From the NCBI RefSeq assembly GCF_021390515.1, contig NZ_JAJUXI010000006.1, forward strand, positions 62,001 through 126,000: a DNA stretch of 64,000 nucleotides, read 5' to 3'. Numbering within the stretch: the first letter of the stretch is position 1; the number at the start of each line of letters is the position of its first letter. The notes beneath the pieces were generated by a model. It was not told the origin of the DNA. It saw only the letters and a program-made list of their open reading frames with translations, and did no database searches. The position numbers and the translations under genes were made by a program. This document shows, one piece after another, positions 20,230-29,760 of this stretch. The stretch is from Dyadobacter sp. CY326 (GTDB lineage Bacteria; Bacteroidota; Bacteroidia; Cytophagales; Spirosomataceae).

Positions 20230-22659
20230 TTAGGCATCGTCGCCTCCGCTTGCGGAAATCTTGCCAAACCTGTATTGGAAGGTGAGGTTAACCAAACGGT
20301 TGGTCTGCTGCCAGAGTGAATGCTGTGAATAAGTCGCCGTGTTAAGTTGGCTTTTGTAAGCTCGGGACAAAAATATATCCTGCACATTGAAAGAAATCGT
20401 GGCCTTTTTTTCGAGCAATTCCTTGCGAATCCCCATATTCGCAACGAACACGCCCTCGCGCGTGCCCTGCGCAATGGCTCTTGGGCCTTCATAGTTAATA
20501 TAAGCCGAAGCGCGGAAGTCGGCTGGCAATGTTACAAAAGCATTCAGGTTCCCAGAATAACTCCAAGTTCTGTTGTCAATCTGCGCAATTTGTGAAACGA
20601 CTTCGCTACGGTAAATCCGGCCGCTTCCGTTGATTTTGAGCACTTCTCCAATTGACTGGGAAAAATCGGTTTCGAGTCCGTAGGAGAGCTCGCGACCGAC
20701 ATTCGCAAACTGCGTCAACGAAATGCCGCTTTCGTCAATCGTGCGAATGCGGGTGATTGCATTGTTGGAATAATCCATAAACAAGGAAGGTCCCCATCCT
20801 CCGGAAGCTTCGTAATTGGAATAACCCATTTCGGCTTTGTGTGTAAATTCAGGTTTCAATGAAGGATTTCCGGATTGAATGTTGCGCGGATCAGAAACGT
20901 CCGTGTAAGGGTTCAGCCAATCGGCTTCCGGGCGCTGCACGCGGCGACTGTAATTCAGTTTCAGCTGAGCCGTTTCGCCGAGTTTGCGTGTAAGCGCTAA
21001 ACTTGGAACCAATGTCAGGAAGTGGACGCTGAAATCGCGCTTAATGCTGATCTGATCAATATCCTGATTGTAATCCGTCACACGAAGGCCAACCCGCATG
21101 CCCCATAGATCGGTTTTTTGAGAATAAGTCATGAAACCTGTGTAAGTCGCATCCTGATAACCAAATACATTGCTGATGTTGGGATCAAAAACATAACTGC
21201 CTGTTTCCCGTGACATATTGTAAAATGCATTGGTGTTATCATTAGAGCTCATCCGGGAGCGAAGACCCACTTCCAACATAGATTTTGGCGTGATCGGCCA
21301 GGTGTAATCGGTGTTCAGGAAAAGGGAGTGGCGCTTGTTATCGCGCAGGTTTTGCTGGTTACGCATTAAACTGTCGATTTCACTCTCCTGATTGTAGTAA
21401 GATTCGCCATCAGACGCGCCAAGCGAATAACTTGTCGTGAAATTGAACTGGTGATCCTTCTCGGAAAATTTCCTCCGATAATCAAGGTTAAAGTTCAGGT
21501 TATCCCCATTTCCTTTGCTGTTATTCAGTCTTGTAAAACGCTCGGTTACGCTACCGGAAGCAATGCTGGTTTCATTGAGCAGGCTGCTGTTGTTACGGTT
21601 CTGGTCGCGAGAATAATTTACGCCAAATTCCAGCGCATTCTTGTCGTCGAAGTCATAGTTAACGCCAATCCGCCCAAAAGCATTTTTCCCTTTATTGCCA
21701 CCCGTTCCCGATTGCTCCAAATGTGAAGTGTTTTCAGAAATAAAATTATCACGGCTCAATGTCCGTTTCCAGGTCGTATTGCGTGTCTGACCGCTAAGCG
21801 AGGCATTGATTCCTAATTTCCCAGCCTTGTAACTCAGGTTTCCGGATGCGTTATGGTTGTTTTTGTTGCCAAAGCTTGCGCGAAGTCCGCCGTTTGTTCC
21901 GCGGATTTTGGTCTTTTTTGTAATAATATCAATCACACCCGAAGCGCCTTCGCCCTCATATTTCGCGGACGGCGTAGTCATTACATCAATGCGTTCGATC
22001 AGGTTAGCTGGGAAAGATTGGAGAATCGTTGGCAGGTCGCTTCCATATAAATTGGAAGGTTTTCCATCGATTAAGACAACGACATTGCCCTTTCCGCGCA
22101 CCTGTGGATTTCCATTTTCATCCAAAGATACGGCAGGCACTTTTTCAAGCAGATCACTCACATTATTGCTCGTAGCGAGCATATCTTTTCCAATGTTGAC
22201 GATCTTCTTGTCAATGTCATCAACGATCATGCTTTTCTCGCCTTTCACAAGCACTTCATTCAGCTTCTGCGCCTCAGGCAGAATTGTAATGTTGCCCACA
22301 TCAAGCAGATTGGCCTCAGCGGAAATACTAACATTTGGCACAAAAAGTGTTTGATAACCCATGTTGGTAACCCGCAGCAGATATTTGCCGGGAGCCACAT
22401 TCAGAATAGTGAATGCGCCATTTTCGTCCGCCACACCTCCGCTTGCAAGCGAAGAATCCTTTGCCATGAGCAAGGCGACTGTTGCAAAACTGACGCCCGT
22501 ATTTTTGGGAGATTCAACAACTTTGCCGATCAGCTTGCCGCCATCCGCTTGTAAGGATTTTGCACCAATCGTAGGAGAGGCATTTGCGTCAGATAAAGTA
22601 AAAAGGGGAATATTGATGGTTAAGAGCGCTAAAAAGCTAAGAAACGGAGTTCTTTTCAC
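20230..22659 (-). CDS. TonB-dependent receptor, OMP_b-brl_3 type
   Basis: Outer-membrane receptor of 809 residues. After a signal peptide comes a carboxypeptidase-regulatory-like domain (about 40-125, GKVVESPKNTGVSFATVAL), then a plug domain (about 130-255, with DNGNPQVRGKG-like segment and MTTPSAKYEGEGASGVIDI) and a large beta barrel of the OMP_b-brl_3 family (rest). No SusD partner is adjacent, so this is not a SusC-type glycan importer; related proteins are annotated as receptors for peptides, metals or unknown ligands. It is followed by a good terminator and preceded by about 290 bases shared with a divergent small operon. The C-terminus GKISASGGDDA extends slightly past the last aromatic strand residue. 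Confidence 0.9.
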   Translation of the reverse strand: MKRTPFLSFLALLTINIPLFTLSDANASPTIGAKSLQADGGKLIGKVVESPKNTGVSFATVALLMAKDSSLASGGVADENGAFTILNVAPGKYLLRVTNMGYQTLFVPNVSISAEANLLDVGNITILPEAQKLNEVLVKGEKSMIVDDIDKKIVNIGKDMLATSNNVSDLLEKVPAVSLDENGNPQVRGKGNVVVLIDGKPSNLYGSDLPTILQSFPANLIERIDVMTTPSAKYEGEGASGVIDIITKKTKIRGTNGGLRASFGNKNNHNASGNLSYKAGKLGINASLSGQTRNTTWKRTLSRDNFISENTSHLEQSGTGGNKGKNAFGRIGVNYDFDDKNALEFGVNYSRDQNRNNSSLLNETSIASGSVTERFTRLNNSKGNGDNLNFNLDYRRKFSEKDHQFNFTTSYSLGASDGESYYNQESEIDSLMRNQQNLRDNKRHSLFLNTDYTWPITPKSMLEVGLRSRMSSNDNTNAFYNMSRETGSYVFDPNISNVFGYQDATYTGFMTYSQKTDLWGMRVGLRVTDYNQDIDQISIKRDFSVHFLTLVPSLALTRKLGETAQLKLNYSRRVQRPEADWLNPYTDVSDPRNIQSGNPSLKPEFTHKAEMGYSNYEASGGWGPSLFMDYSNNAITRIRTIDESGISLTQFANVGRELSYGLETDFSQSIGEVLKINGSGRIYRSEVVSQIAQIDNRTWSYSGNLNAFVTLPADFRASAYINYEGPRAIAQGTREGVFVANMGIRKELLEKKATISFNVQDIFLSRAYKSQLNTATYSQHSLWQQTNRLVNLTFQYRFGKISASGGDDA

Positions 22660-22947
22660 GGGTATAGGTTTTAGATTTTTGTTAGGAGTTTAGTCATTTA
22701 AATGATTTTTTAGCGTGTGGTGTATGACAAAACCGGGTTCCATAAAAATAGCATCAACCCGAAAGGCAGGAATATTTTTAACGCCGTTTTTGGTGGATTA
22801 ATTACATAAAATTATAAAAAAATTAAGAATTGGAGTATTTTTAAAGGGATTGAAAGTATTATGCCAACAAATCTATTTAGTTAGCACGAGTGCATGTTGG
22901 AAAGGCTTTATCTGTAAAAGATTATATTTGTTAAGGAACGGACTGCA

Positions 22948-23166
22948 ATGGTTATGAGAAAGAAAGAACTAAGAATTTTCGAATCGTTCGAAGAAATGAA
23001 TGAATATCAACTCAATAATCGGATCAATTCCTCTTTGCAAGATCGTTGGGAGACATTTTGGCGTCTAAGAAGATTTCATAAGCAGTTCTTCCATGGTGAA
23101 AATGCTATCGACCATGCACAGCCGACGAAAAAAAGACTGATAATCTCGAAGCCAGAATGGATTTAG
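22948..23166 (+). CDS. Small basic protein of unknown function, paired with a nucleotidyltransferase
   Basis: A 72-residue, charged, probably helical protein (KELRIFESFEEMNEYQLNNR; then RWETFWRLRRFHKQFF) with no signal peptide. Its 3' end overlaps the next gene's ATG by 10 bases, so the two are translationally coupled. The small-protein-plus-nucleotidyltransferase arrangement resembles type II or type IV toxin-antitoxin modules, in which this would be the antitoxin-like partner, but I do not recognise the family and the assignment is inference. Confidence 0.7.
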   Translation: MVMRKKELRIFESFEEMNEYQLNNRINSSLQDRWETFWRLRRFHKQFFHGENAIDHAQPTKKRLIISKPEWI

Positions 23167-23648
23167 AAGATAGCGAATTTTTAAAATTTGTAAAAGCTGC
23201 CGGAGACAACGATTTGGAATATCTGTTGATTGGCGGGCTGGCTCTCGCTATGCACGGAATTCCAAGATATACGCAGGATGCTGATTTGTGGATAAAGCCC
23301 ACCAATGAAAACAAAGAGAGTTTTATTAGAACGTTGCAGTCCCTAGGTTATGACACTGACGACTTGGACAATGTTCGAAAACTTGATTTTACGGAACCCC
23401 AGAAGTTTGCCCTCGAAGGGCCGATTGATATCTTAACAGTTGTGCACTTTCGGATGGAATACAATATCTGTCGATCACGTGCACGTGAATTCACCTCAGC
23501 AGTTGGTCACAAGATCTATTTTATCCACATCAATGACCTCCGTGAATTTAAGATTTTGGCAAGAAGACCCAAAGATTTATATGACGTGATCATGATCGAT
23601 CAACTTCTGGAGGGAATTGCGAAAAATCAGGAGAACAAGCCGCTCTAA
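23157..23648 (+). CDS. Nucleotidyltransferase (DUF6036/AbiEii-like fold)
   Basis: Member of the polymerase-beta-like nucleotidyltransferase superfamily, 163 residues. The glycine motif (LLIGGLALAMHG, G26-G27), the metal-binding pair D41 and D43 (TQDADLW) and a third acidic residue D91 (GPIDIL) can all be seen. The C-terminal KILARRPKDLYDVIMI segment is typical of AbiEii/MenT-like proteins, which transfer nucleotides onto proteins or RNA. It overlaps the preceding small gene by 10 bases. A toxin role is plausible but not shown; a lone antibiotic-modifying-like enzyme is the alternative. Confidence 0.82.
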   Translation: MDLEDSEFLKFVKAAGDNDLEYLLIGGLALAMHGIPRYTQDADLWIKPTNENKESFIRTLQSLGYDTDDLDNVRKLDFTEPQKFALEGPIDILTVVHFRMEYNICRSRAREFTSAVGHKIYFIHINDLREFKILARRPKDLYDVIMIDQLLEGIAKNQENKPL

Positions 23649-23735
23649 ACTTGTTTCAAAGTGATTTGAAATGATCTGTTAAATAAAAATCCTGCAAGGG
23701 CGGACGCTTCTTCTGAAAGATCATATTTTTGCAGG

Positions 23736-24767
23736 ATGTATAAAATTCTTATTTCTCCTATACTTTTCCTGTTCGATGCTGAACGCATTCATTACTTTGT
23801 TTGCGAAGTGCTTCGTTTTGCTTTCAAAATCCCTTTTGTTCCTCAAATTTTAAGATCGCTCTACACATTCGAACATCCGGATTTGGTTCAGGAAGTGGCT
23901 GGTCTGCGGTTTCGGAACCCTGTTGGACTGGCGGCCGGATTTGATAAGAATGCGGAAATGGTTGACGAGCTCGAAGCATTGGGATTCGGTTTTATTGAAA
24001 TCGGAACAGTAACCCCACGTCCGCAGCCCGGCAACGAAAAGCCCAGATTGTTCAGGCTCAAAAACGATAAGGCGCTGATTAACAGGATGGGATTTAATAA
24101 TAAAGGCGCCGCAGTTGCAGCTGCGAAGCTTGCGCATCGGAAATCTAAAATCCTGGTCGGCGGAAATATTGGCAAGAACAAGGACACGCCCAATGACCAG
24201 GCGCTAAGCGATTATCTGATCTGTTTCCGCGAATTGTTTGATGTTGTCGATTATTTTGTGGTCAATGTGAGTTCACCCAACACACCCGGTTTGCGGGACT
24301 TGCAGGAAAAAGCGCCTTTGACGGCATTGCTTCGGGAATTGCAGAAAAAGAATAAAGAGAAATTCAATCCAAAACCCATATTTTTAAAAATTGCGCCCGA
24401 TCTAACGCTTAGCCAGCTGGATGATATTATTGATATTATAAAAGAAACTCAGATCGCGGGCGTTATCGCTACTAACACCACGATTAGTCGTGCAGATCTT
24501 CGGACCAGCGCGGCGGAAATTGAAAAAGCCGGGGCGGGAGGGCTCAGCGGAGCGCCACTTGCACAGCGCTCGACGGAAGTTATTCGTTATATTTGTGATA
24601 AATCAAATAATGCATTTCCGGTCATTGGGGTAGGAGGGATCGATTCACCGAGTGATGCCAAGGACAAGAAAAATGCAGGCGCAAGCCTTTTACAATTGTA
24701 CACAGGATTTATCTACGAGGGGCCAGGATTGGTGAAAAGCATTTGTAAATCGCTGGTTAAGAGATAG
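23736..24767 (+). CDS. pyrD: Dihydroorotate dehydrogenase (quinone), class 2
   Basis: Membrane-associated FMN enzyme of pyrimidine synthesis that oxidises dihydroorotate to orotate and passes electrons to quinones. The N-terminal helical membrane-binding extension (about 1-45), the FMN-binding GFDKNAE, the substrate loop NRMGFNNKG and the catalytic-serine motif [11 protein letters not shown] (177-187) identify class 2. Glycine-rich phosphate-binding segments GGLSGAPL and GVGGI are near the C-terminus. At 343 residues the length is standard. It is followed 38 bases later by ftsK. Confidence 0.97.
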   Translation: MYKILISPILFLFDAERIHYFVCEVLRFAFKIPFVPQILRSLYTFEHPDLVQEVAGLRFRNPVGLAAGFDKNAEMVDELEALGFGFIEIGTVTPRPQPGNEKPRLFRLKNDKALINRMGFNNKGAAVAAAKLAHRKSKILVGGNIGKNKDTPNDQALSDYLICFRELFDVVDYFVVNVSSPNTPGLRDLQEKAPLTALLRELQKKNKEKFNPKPIFLKIAPDLTLSQLDDIIDIIKETQIAGVIATNTTISRADLRTSAAEIEKAGAGGLSGAPLAQRSTEVIRYICDKSNNAFPVIGVGGIDSPSDAKDKKNAGASLLQLYTGFIYEGPGLVKSICKSLVKR

Positions 24768-24805
24768 ATTGATTACCACTTCACGCATCCCAGAATTGAA
24801 GATAA

Positions 24806-27331
24806 ATGTCAGTAAATAAGATCAGAGGCAACACTCAGCGTCAGAAACCAGAAGAAACAACGAGTCCCGGCCTTCGCATATCCTTCGATTGGGACAGCAT
24901 TTTTTCCAATCCAAAAAACATTCTAGCCTGGGGCGCATTTTTTATTGTCCTTGGGCTGATCATGGAAATATCTTTCCTGTCCTACATCATTACCGGTCTG
25001 TCGGACCAGAGTGTGATTGACGGGCTGGGGCACGAATCCATTCGCGACGCGGGCCGCCAGACGCGGAATCTCATTGGCGTGCTGGGCGCCGTGGTTTCGC
25101 ACTTTTTTGTTTATCGCTGGTTTGGAGTCGGGGCACTTTTGCTGCCGCTCGTTCCGTTTGTTGCCGGATGGAAAATGGCGTTTGGGAAAGAGCTGCTGCC
25201 ATTAACCAGGACGACCAAAGAAGTCATCTTCTTTACTTTGTGGATGAGCTTGATGATGGGTTACGTGGTGCTGATGAGCGACAAGGAAAATACGCTCAGC
25301 TTCGTTTCAGGCGGCATTGGTTACATGATTAATGTTGCGCTGTTTGACTGGCTCAAATGGGGAAGCGTCATTCCTATCATTTTTGCATTATTTGTGTTTG
25401 CGGTCTTCTTTTACGATGCAAAATCTGCTTATGAATCGTGGCAATTGAAGAATGCACGGCCTGAAATAATTCCTGATCCGGAAATAAAAGGAGTTGAAAC
25501 GGTGCCCGTTTCGGAAGAAAAAGCAGCTGCCAAAGAAAGCACTTTTACATCGGTTGTCAATGACACTTACGATGACGATGAATTGGTTTTGGGAGCGGAA
25601 GAAGAAGTCGAGGAAACGCCAATTGTTCAGTCGGACGCGAAATTTGAAGTCATTAAACCTGAACCGGTTCCGGTTATCATTCCTCCTACGCCTGCACCCG
25701 TCACGCCGCTCAAACTTGAATTGGAAGTGGAGGACACAACTGTTTTTGCCAGCGCACCTGTGCAGGAAGATTTTGAGGATGAAGACATTAATGCTACCGT
25801 ATTGCGTGAATTCGGGCAATATGATCCAATGCTGGATTTGCCAACTTATCAATTCCCGAGCATTGGCCTGCTAACCGACGCGGTTGACAACCAGCACGAA
25901 AAAGTAAGTCAGGAAGAGCTGGAAGGCAATAAAACCAGAATTGTTGACACATTAGGAAGCTACGGAATCAATATTTCCAAAATAAAAGCGACCATTGGCC
26001 CGACGGTGACTTTGTACGAAATCATCCCGGAAGCGGGCGTAAGAATCTCAAAAATCAAGAACTTGGAAGGCGACATTGCGTTGAGTTTGGCCGCGCTCGG
26101 AATCCGGATCATTGCGCCAATGCCTGGCCGCGGAACCATTGGAATTGAAGTGCCGAATAAGAACCGCGAGACTGTTTTTATTCGTTCGGTTTTGTCCAAC
26201 GAGAAGTTCCTGAAAGCGAATTACGATCTTCCTATTGTTTTGGGAAAAACCATTTCGAATGACATTCACATTGTCGATCTGGCAAAAATGCCCCACTTGC
26301 TCATGGCCGGTGCCACGGGACAAGGAAAGTCGGTTGGGTTGAATGTGATCCTGGCTTCTTTGATTTACAAAAAACACCCTGCCGAGCTGAAATTTGTGCT
26401 CGTTGACCCGAAAAAAGTGGAGTTGACGCTTTTCAACAAACTGGAAAGACACTTTTTGGCCAAGCTGCCGAATGCGGAGGAAGCCATTATAACCGACACT
26501 AAAAAGGTAATTTTTACCCTGAATTCATTGTGTATTGAAATGGATCAGCGTTACGATCTGTTAAAAGAAGCTTCGGTAAGAAACCTGAAAGAATACAACG
26601 CAAAGTTTGCGCAAAGAAGGCTTAATCCCGAAAAAGGCCACCGTTTCCTTCCATACATTGTGCTCGTGATCGATGAGCTTGCCGACTTGATGATGACTGC
26701 CGGAAAAGAAGTGGAAACGCCGATCGCGCGTCTTGCACAGCTGGCCCGTGCAGTCGGGATTCACCTTGTGGTTGCCACGCAACGTCCTTCGGTTAAGGTT
26801 ATTACAGGTTTGATCAAAGCCAATTTCCCGGCGCGTTTATCTTTCCGCGTTACATCCAGCATTGACTCCCGGACCATTCTCGATATGGGCGGTGCCGAGC
26901 AGCTGGTGGGCCAAGGTGATATGCTTTTGGCGATTAATTCCGAAGTGATCAGGCTTCAATGTCCTTTTATTGATACAAGAGAAATCGAAGATGTCTGCGA
27001 ATTTATCGGTGCGCAACGCGGCTATGATGATGCGTATGCATTGCCTGAATATGAAGGCGAAGATGCAGCGGAAGGCCGCAGCGACATTAATCCCGACGAT
27101 TTTGACGGCTTATTGCCCGACGCGGCAAGGCTTATTATTACGCATCAGCAAGGAAGCACTTCATTGATTCAGCGAAAAATGAAGCTTGGTTATAACCGTG
27201 CGGGGCGCATCATGGACCAGCTTGAAATGCTCGGCGTTGTTGGACCATTTACCGGAAGCAAAGCCCGGGATGTGATGTTCCACGATCTCAATATGCTCGA
27301 AGAACATCTTCGGGTGATGGGCGTCAATTAA
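24806..27331 (+). CDS. ftsK: DNA translocase FtsK/SpoIIIE
   Basis: Hexameric DNA pump that clears chromosome ends from the division septum. Four membrane segments occupy about residues 30-210 of the 841-residue protein, followed by a short acidic and proline-rich linker (about 215-330) and the motor. The Walker A GATGQGKS is at 502-509, Walker B ends in D623-E624, and the FtsK signature FRVTSSIDSRTILDMGGAEQL is present. The C-terminal winged-helix gamma domain (about 775-841, SLIQRKMKLGYNRAG) reads the polar KOPS-like sites. The lolA gene follows in the same orientation, a neighbour pair often seen in Bacteroidota. Confidence 0.97.
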   Translation: MSVNKIRGNTQRQKPEETTSPGLRISFDWDSIFSNPKNILAWGAFFIVLGLIMEISFLSYIITGLSDQSVIDGLGHESIRDAGRQTRNLIGVLGAVVSHFFVYRWFGVGALLLPLVPFVAGWKMAFGKELLPLTRTTKEVIFFTLWMSLMMGYVVLMSDKENTLSFVSGGIGYMINVALFDWLKWGSVIPIIFALFVFAVFFYDAKSAYESWQLKNARPEIIPDPEIKGVETVPVSEEKAAAKESTFTSVVNDTYDDDELVLGAEEEVEETPIVQSDAKFEVIKPEPVPVIIPPTPAPVTPLKLELEVEDTTVFASAPVQEDFEDEDINATVLREFGQYDPMLDLPTYQFPSIGLLTDAVDNQHEKVSQEELEGNKTRIVDTLGSYGINISKIKATIGPTVTLYEIIPEAGVRISKIKNLEGDIALSLAALGIRIIAPMPGRGTIGIEVPNKNRETVFIRSVLSNEKFLKANYDLPIVLGKTISNDIHIVDLAKMPHLLMAGATGQGKSVGLNVILASLIYKKHPAELKFVLVDPKKVELTLFNKLERHFLAKLPNAEEAIITDTKKVIFTLNSLCIEMDQRYDLLKEASVRNLKEYNAKFAQRRLNPEKGHRFLPYIVLVIDELADLMMTAGKEVETPIARLAQLARAVGIHLVVATQRPSVKVITGLIKANFPARLSFRVTSSIDSRTILDMGGAEQLVGQGDMLLAINSEVIRLQCPFIDTREIEDVCEFIGAQRGYDDAYALPEYEGEDAAEGRSDINPDDFDGLLPDAARLIITHQQGSTSLIQRKMKLGYNRAGRIMDQLEMLGVVGPFTGSKARDVMFHDLNMLEEHLRVMGVN

Positions 27332-27425
27332 GCGTTAAACCTTCCCACTCACAGTTGGTCTAAAAATTGTAGCAAAGCTGTATCAAACAGTTTTAATTAA
27401 ACTATTAAGAACCGAAACGTTTCAT

Positions 27426-28076
27426 ATGAAAAGTTTAAAATTCAATGCTTATTTCTTCGCGTTTGCTGTGATTTCAAGCTTGGCAATAGCGCCCGTTAAC
27501 GCTCAGGGAGACAAGAAATCATCGGCTATTTTGGAAGCGATGAGCAACAAATATCAGAAGGTTAAATCCTTCAAAGCAACATTCACTTACACGCCGGAAG
27601 GCGGCAAACCGCTGAAAGGCGAGGCGACCGTAAAAGGAATCAAATTCAGGCTTAAAATGGCTGGACAAGAGATTTTTAACGATGGTAAGCTGATGGCGAC
27701 TTACATTAAGGAGACAAACGAAGTGAATTTGCAGGATTTCGATCCAACGGCAACAGGCGATCTGGATCCGACCAAAATTTACACGGCATATAAAAAAGGA
27801 TTCAAATATGCATTCCTGAAAGAAACAAAAGCAGGTGCGAAGGCTTTGGAAGTGGTTGAATTAACGCCAACCAAGAAAGACAGCCAGGTTAACAAGGTTC
27901 AAATTGCCGTTAATAAGGCCGATAAATCGATCAATAGCTGGACAATTTTCCAAAAAAACGGGCAGGAAGTAACTTACACAGTTAACCAGTTCGAACCAGA
28001 TGTGGCAGTGGCGGACAGTTACTTTGCATTTAATTCAAAACAATATCCTGGCGTTGAAGTGGTGGATTTGAGATAA
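27426..28076 (+). CDS. lolA: Outer-membrane lipoprotein carrier protein LolA-like
   Basis: Periplasmic chaperone that shuttles lipoproteins from the inner to the outer membrane. The 216-residue product has a signal peptide (about 1-26, ending VNAQ), then the LolA-fold opening helix and strand (ILEAMSNKYQKVKSFKATFTYTPEG) and the DGKLMATYIKETNEVNLQDF segment. The position after ftsK supports the call. The length is normal. A 10-bp palindrome GAAACGTTTC lies two bases before the start codon (27414-27423), which may be chance. Confidence 0.88.
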   Translation: MKSLKFNAYFFAFAVISSLAIAPVNAQGDKKSSAILEAMSNKYQKVKSFKATFTYTPEGGKPLKGEATVKGIKFRLKMAGQEIFNDGKLMATYIKETNEVNLQDFDPTATGDLDPTKIYTAYKKGFKYAFLKETKAGAKALEVVELTPTKKDSQVNKVQIAVNKADKSINSWTIFQKNGQEVTYTVNQFEPDVAVADSYFAFNSKQYPGVEVVDLR

Positions 28077-28096
28077 TCATCAATATTTATTTCAAC

Positions 28097-28136
28097 AAAA
28101 AAAGCAGCGAAGCCAATCGGTTTCGCTGCTTTTTTT
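28097..28136. terminator. Bidirectional terminator between lolA and the DUF2383 gene
   Basis: A perfect 15-bp stem with A7 on one side and T7 on the other (28097-28111 with 28122-28136) and a 10-nt loop lies between two convergent stops. The symmetric A/T tracts make it usable from both strands. Confidence 0.95.
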
Positions 28137-28159
28137 GTGTCCAAATGCTGGAATAGATC

Positions 28160-28627
28160 TTAATTAACAGCCTGATGCAAATCTCTGTATTTCTTAATCA
28201 GATTGTGTGATGCGAGCAGTTCTGCTTTTTGATTCGCAATAATCTGTCTGATGTCAACTGGCAAGTCTGCGTCGGTCGCCAATGCATCGTCGTAAGCTTC
28301 CTGAGCCGCATCTTCGCCATATTCGCAGCTTTCCAAAACCGAAGTTCTGTCGTGGCCAGTGAATGTGGCTTTAATGTCCATCCAAACGCGGTAAATTTTA
28401 CCGGAATTCGTTGTCCCTGTCGCAATCTCTCCACCCAGATTGTGAATCTCTTTGCTTAGTTCATTGATATTTTCACGGCTTTCGTTGGCCATTTTTTGGA
28501 AAATCCCTCTTAGGTCAAGGTCAATTCCTTCCACCTCATTGATGGCTCGCTCGTAACCTTCAATGCGGTCGTTATTGATTTTTATCAGATCATTGAGCAC
28601 TTCAACAAGACTTTCATTCGGTTCCAT
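28160..28627 (-). CDS. PA2169-like four-helix-bundle protein (DUF2383)
   Basis: A 155-residue, acidic, all-helical cytoplasmic protein. The pattern LNDLIKINNDRIEGYERA, the central ESCEYGEDAAQEAYDDAL and the terminal QKAELLASHNLIKKYRDLH match the ferritin-like DUF2383 family. Members are often stress-induced, but the biochemical role is not established. It stands alone, convergent to lolA across a bidirectional terminator. Confidence 0.85.
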   Translation of the reverse strand: MEPNESLVEVLNDLIKINNDRIEGYERAINEVEGIDLDLRGIFQKMANESRENINELSKEIHNLGGEIATGTTNSGKIYRVWMDIKATFTGHDRTSVLESCEYGEDAAQEAYDDALATDADLPVDIRQIIANQKAELLASHNLIKKYRDLHQAVN

Positions 28628-28762
28628 ATCTATGTTTTTTTAGATTGTGATGATTTCTAAATTGTCGATGGGCAGGTTAAAAATGCTATGCCAATTAGCC
28701 AGTTATGATGTCAGCAAAGATTATTGCCGTTAAGAAGACGTATATGTAGTTCTTTTTGCCGG

Positions 28763-29731
28763 TCAGAGCACAAAGCCGATCTTGGCGCCGCCCCAGCGAT
28801 GATCGAGTCCTGTTTTAAATTCTTTGGTCAAAAAGGTTTGATAATATTCAAAATTAACACGCCAGCAATGCACGACAATGCCAAAACTGTCCTGGAATGT
28901 TACCCGTTGAATTTGCTTTGCTGACAACTTGTAAGGACTATTTCTTGCAAAAACACCACCTTGAAGTGATGCGTCGTAGGCATTGAAACCAATCAATGGT
29001 TGATTATAAAGATAAAGTTGAAGGTTTCTTCCAATCGGCTGCTTGGTGGCTTCAAACGGAGAAATAAATTTGCCGAGTTTGAGGGTCACACCTGCCCGCG
29101 CTTTATTGTTGAGCGTTCCAAGTTGCAATTGCGTGTCCGTGTTTAATGAAATCAGATTGCGCACATTGAAAATCAGCTTCTCGAACTGCACTTCATAATT
29201 GATCGCCACATCATTCCTGATCTGATATTGCCATCCTTTTGGCTCGCGGTCGCCAATCCATTGGTGGATCTTTGTTTGCATTCCGCCGGCAAATGCAGCC
29301 GGACCGATCATTCCCGTGCTAAGGATTGCAGACAACCTGGTTTTATTAGTTGTATCAACAGAAATACGAAAGGATTTGAGCATGATAACGCCCGCAAACG
29401 GCCTATCGTTGTACAGAATAGCATTGCTTGAAATGCTTGTTGGCGTGAAACCGTAATGTTCGAATGCCAGCCCATTGCGTTCCGGGCCGTTATTTAATCT
29501 TATCAAAAGCTTGTTAAGCGGATTCTTTTTCAGTCCCGGGTTGACAACTTCAAAGCTGTAACCTTGTGTGTAGTAATAATCACTTTTGGCAAAGAAATCA
29601 TTGTCGTAATGAAGTCTTACATAATTATCACCAGCTGGCGAGCGAAATGACGCAGTTTGGTCAATTCGCTGAGCCTTGCCGGTTAAGGATATAATTAGGA
29701 ATGCTAATAGCAGAAATTCGGAGTATCGCAT
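28763..29731 (-). CDS. LpxR-family lipid A deacylase-like outer-membrane protein
   Basis: Outer-membrane beta barrel resembling LpxR, which removes the 3'-acyloxyacyl chain of lipid A. A signal peptide (about 1-20) is followed by the family's conserved opening YDNDFFAKSDYYYTQGY and by DRPFAGV, GMIGPAAFAG and IHQWIG, the last with the histidine that fits the catalytic position. The 322-residue length and the C-terminal F-V-L ending suit a 12-strand barrel. Whether this organism's lipid A is the substrate is not shown. It is followed on the minus strand by the DUF2383 gene about 135 bases away. Confidence 0.85.
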   Translation of the reverse strand: MRYSEFLLLAFLIISLTGKAQRIDQTASFRSPAGDNYVRLHYDNDFFAKSDYYYTQGYSFEVVNPGLKKNPLNKLLIRLNNGPERNGLAFEHYGFTPTSISSNAILYNDRPFAGVIMLKSFRISVDTTNKTRLSAILSTGMIGPAAFAGGMQTKIHQWIGDREPKGWQYQIRNDVAINYEVQFEKLIFNVRNLISLNTDTQLQLGTLNNKARAGVTLKLGKFISPFEATKQPIGRNLQLYLYNQPLIGFNAYDASLQGGVFARNSPYKLSAKQIQRVTFQDSFGIVVHCWRVNFEYYQTFLTKEFKTGLDHRWGGAKIGFVL

Positions 29732-29760
29732 GATGCAACATATACGCTATGCTGCCAGCT

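Noticed and set aside
20230..22659. SusC-type glycan importer
   Set aside because: The receptor has no SusD neighbour and belongs by its barrel style to the OMP_b-brl_3 group, so a Sus-like role is unsupported.
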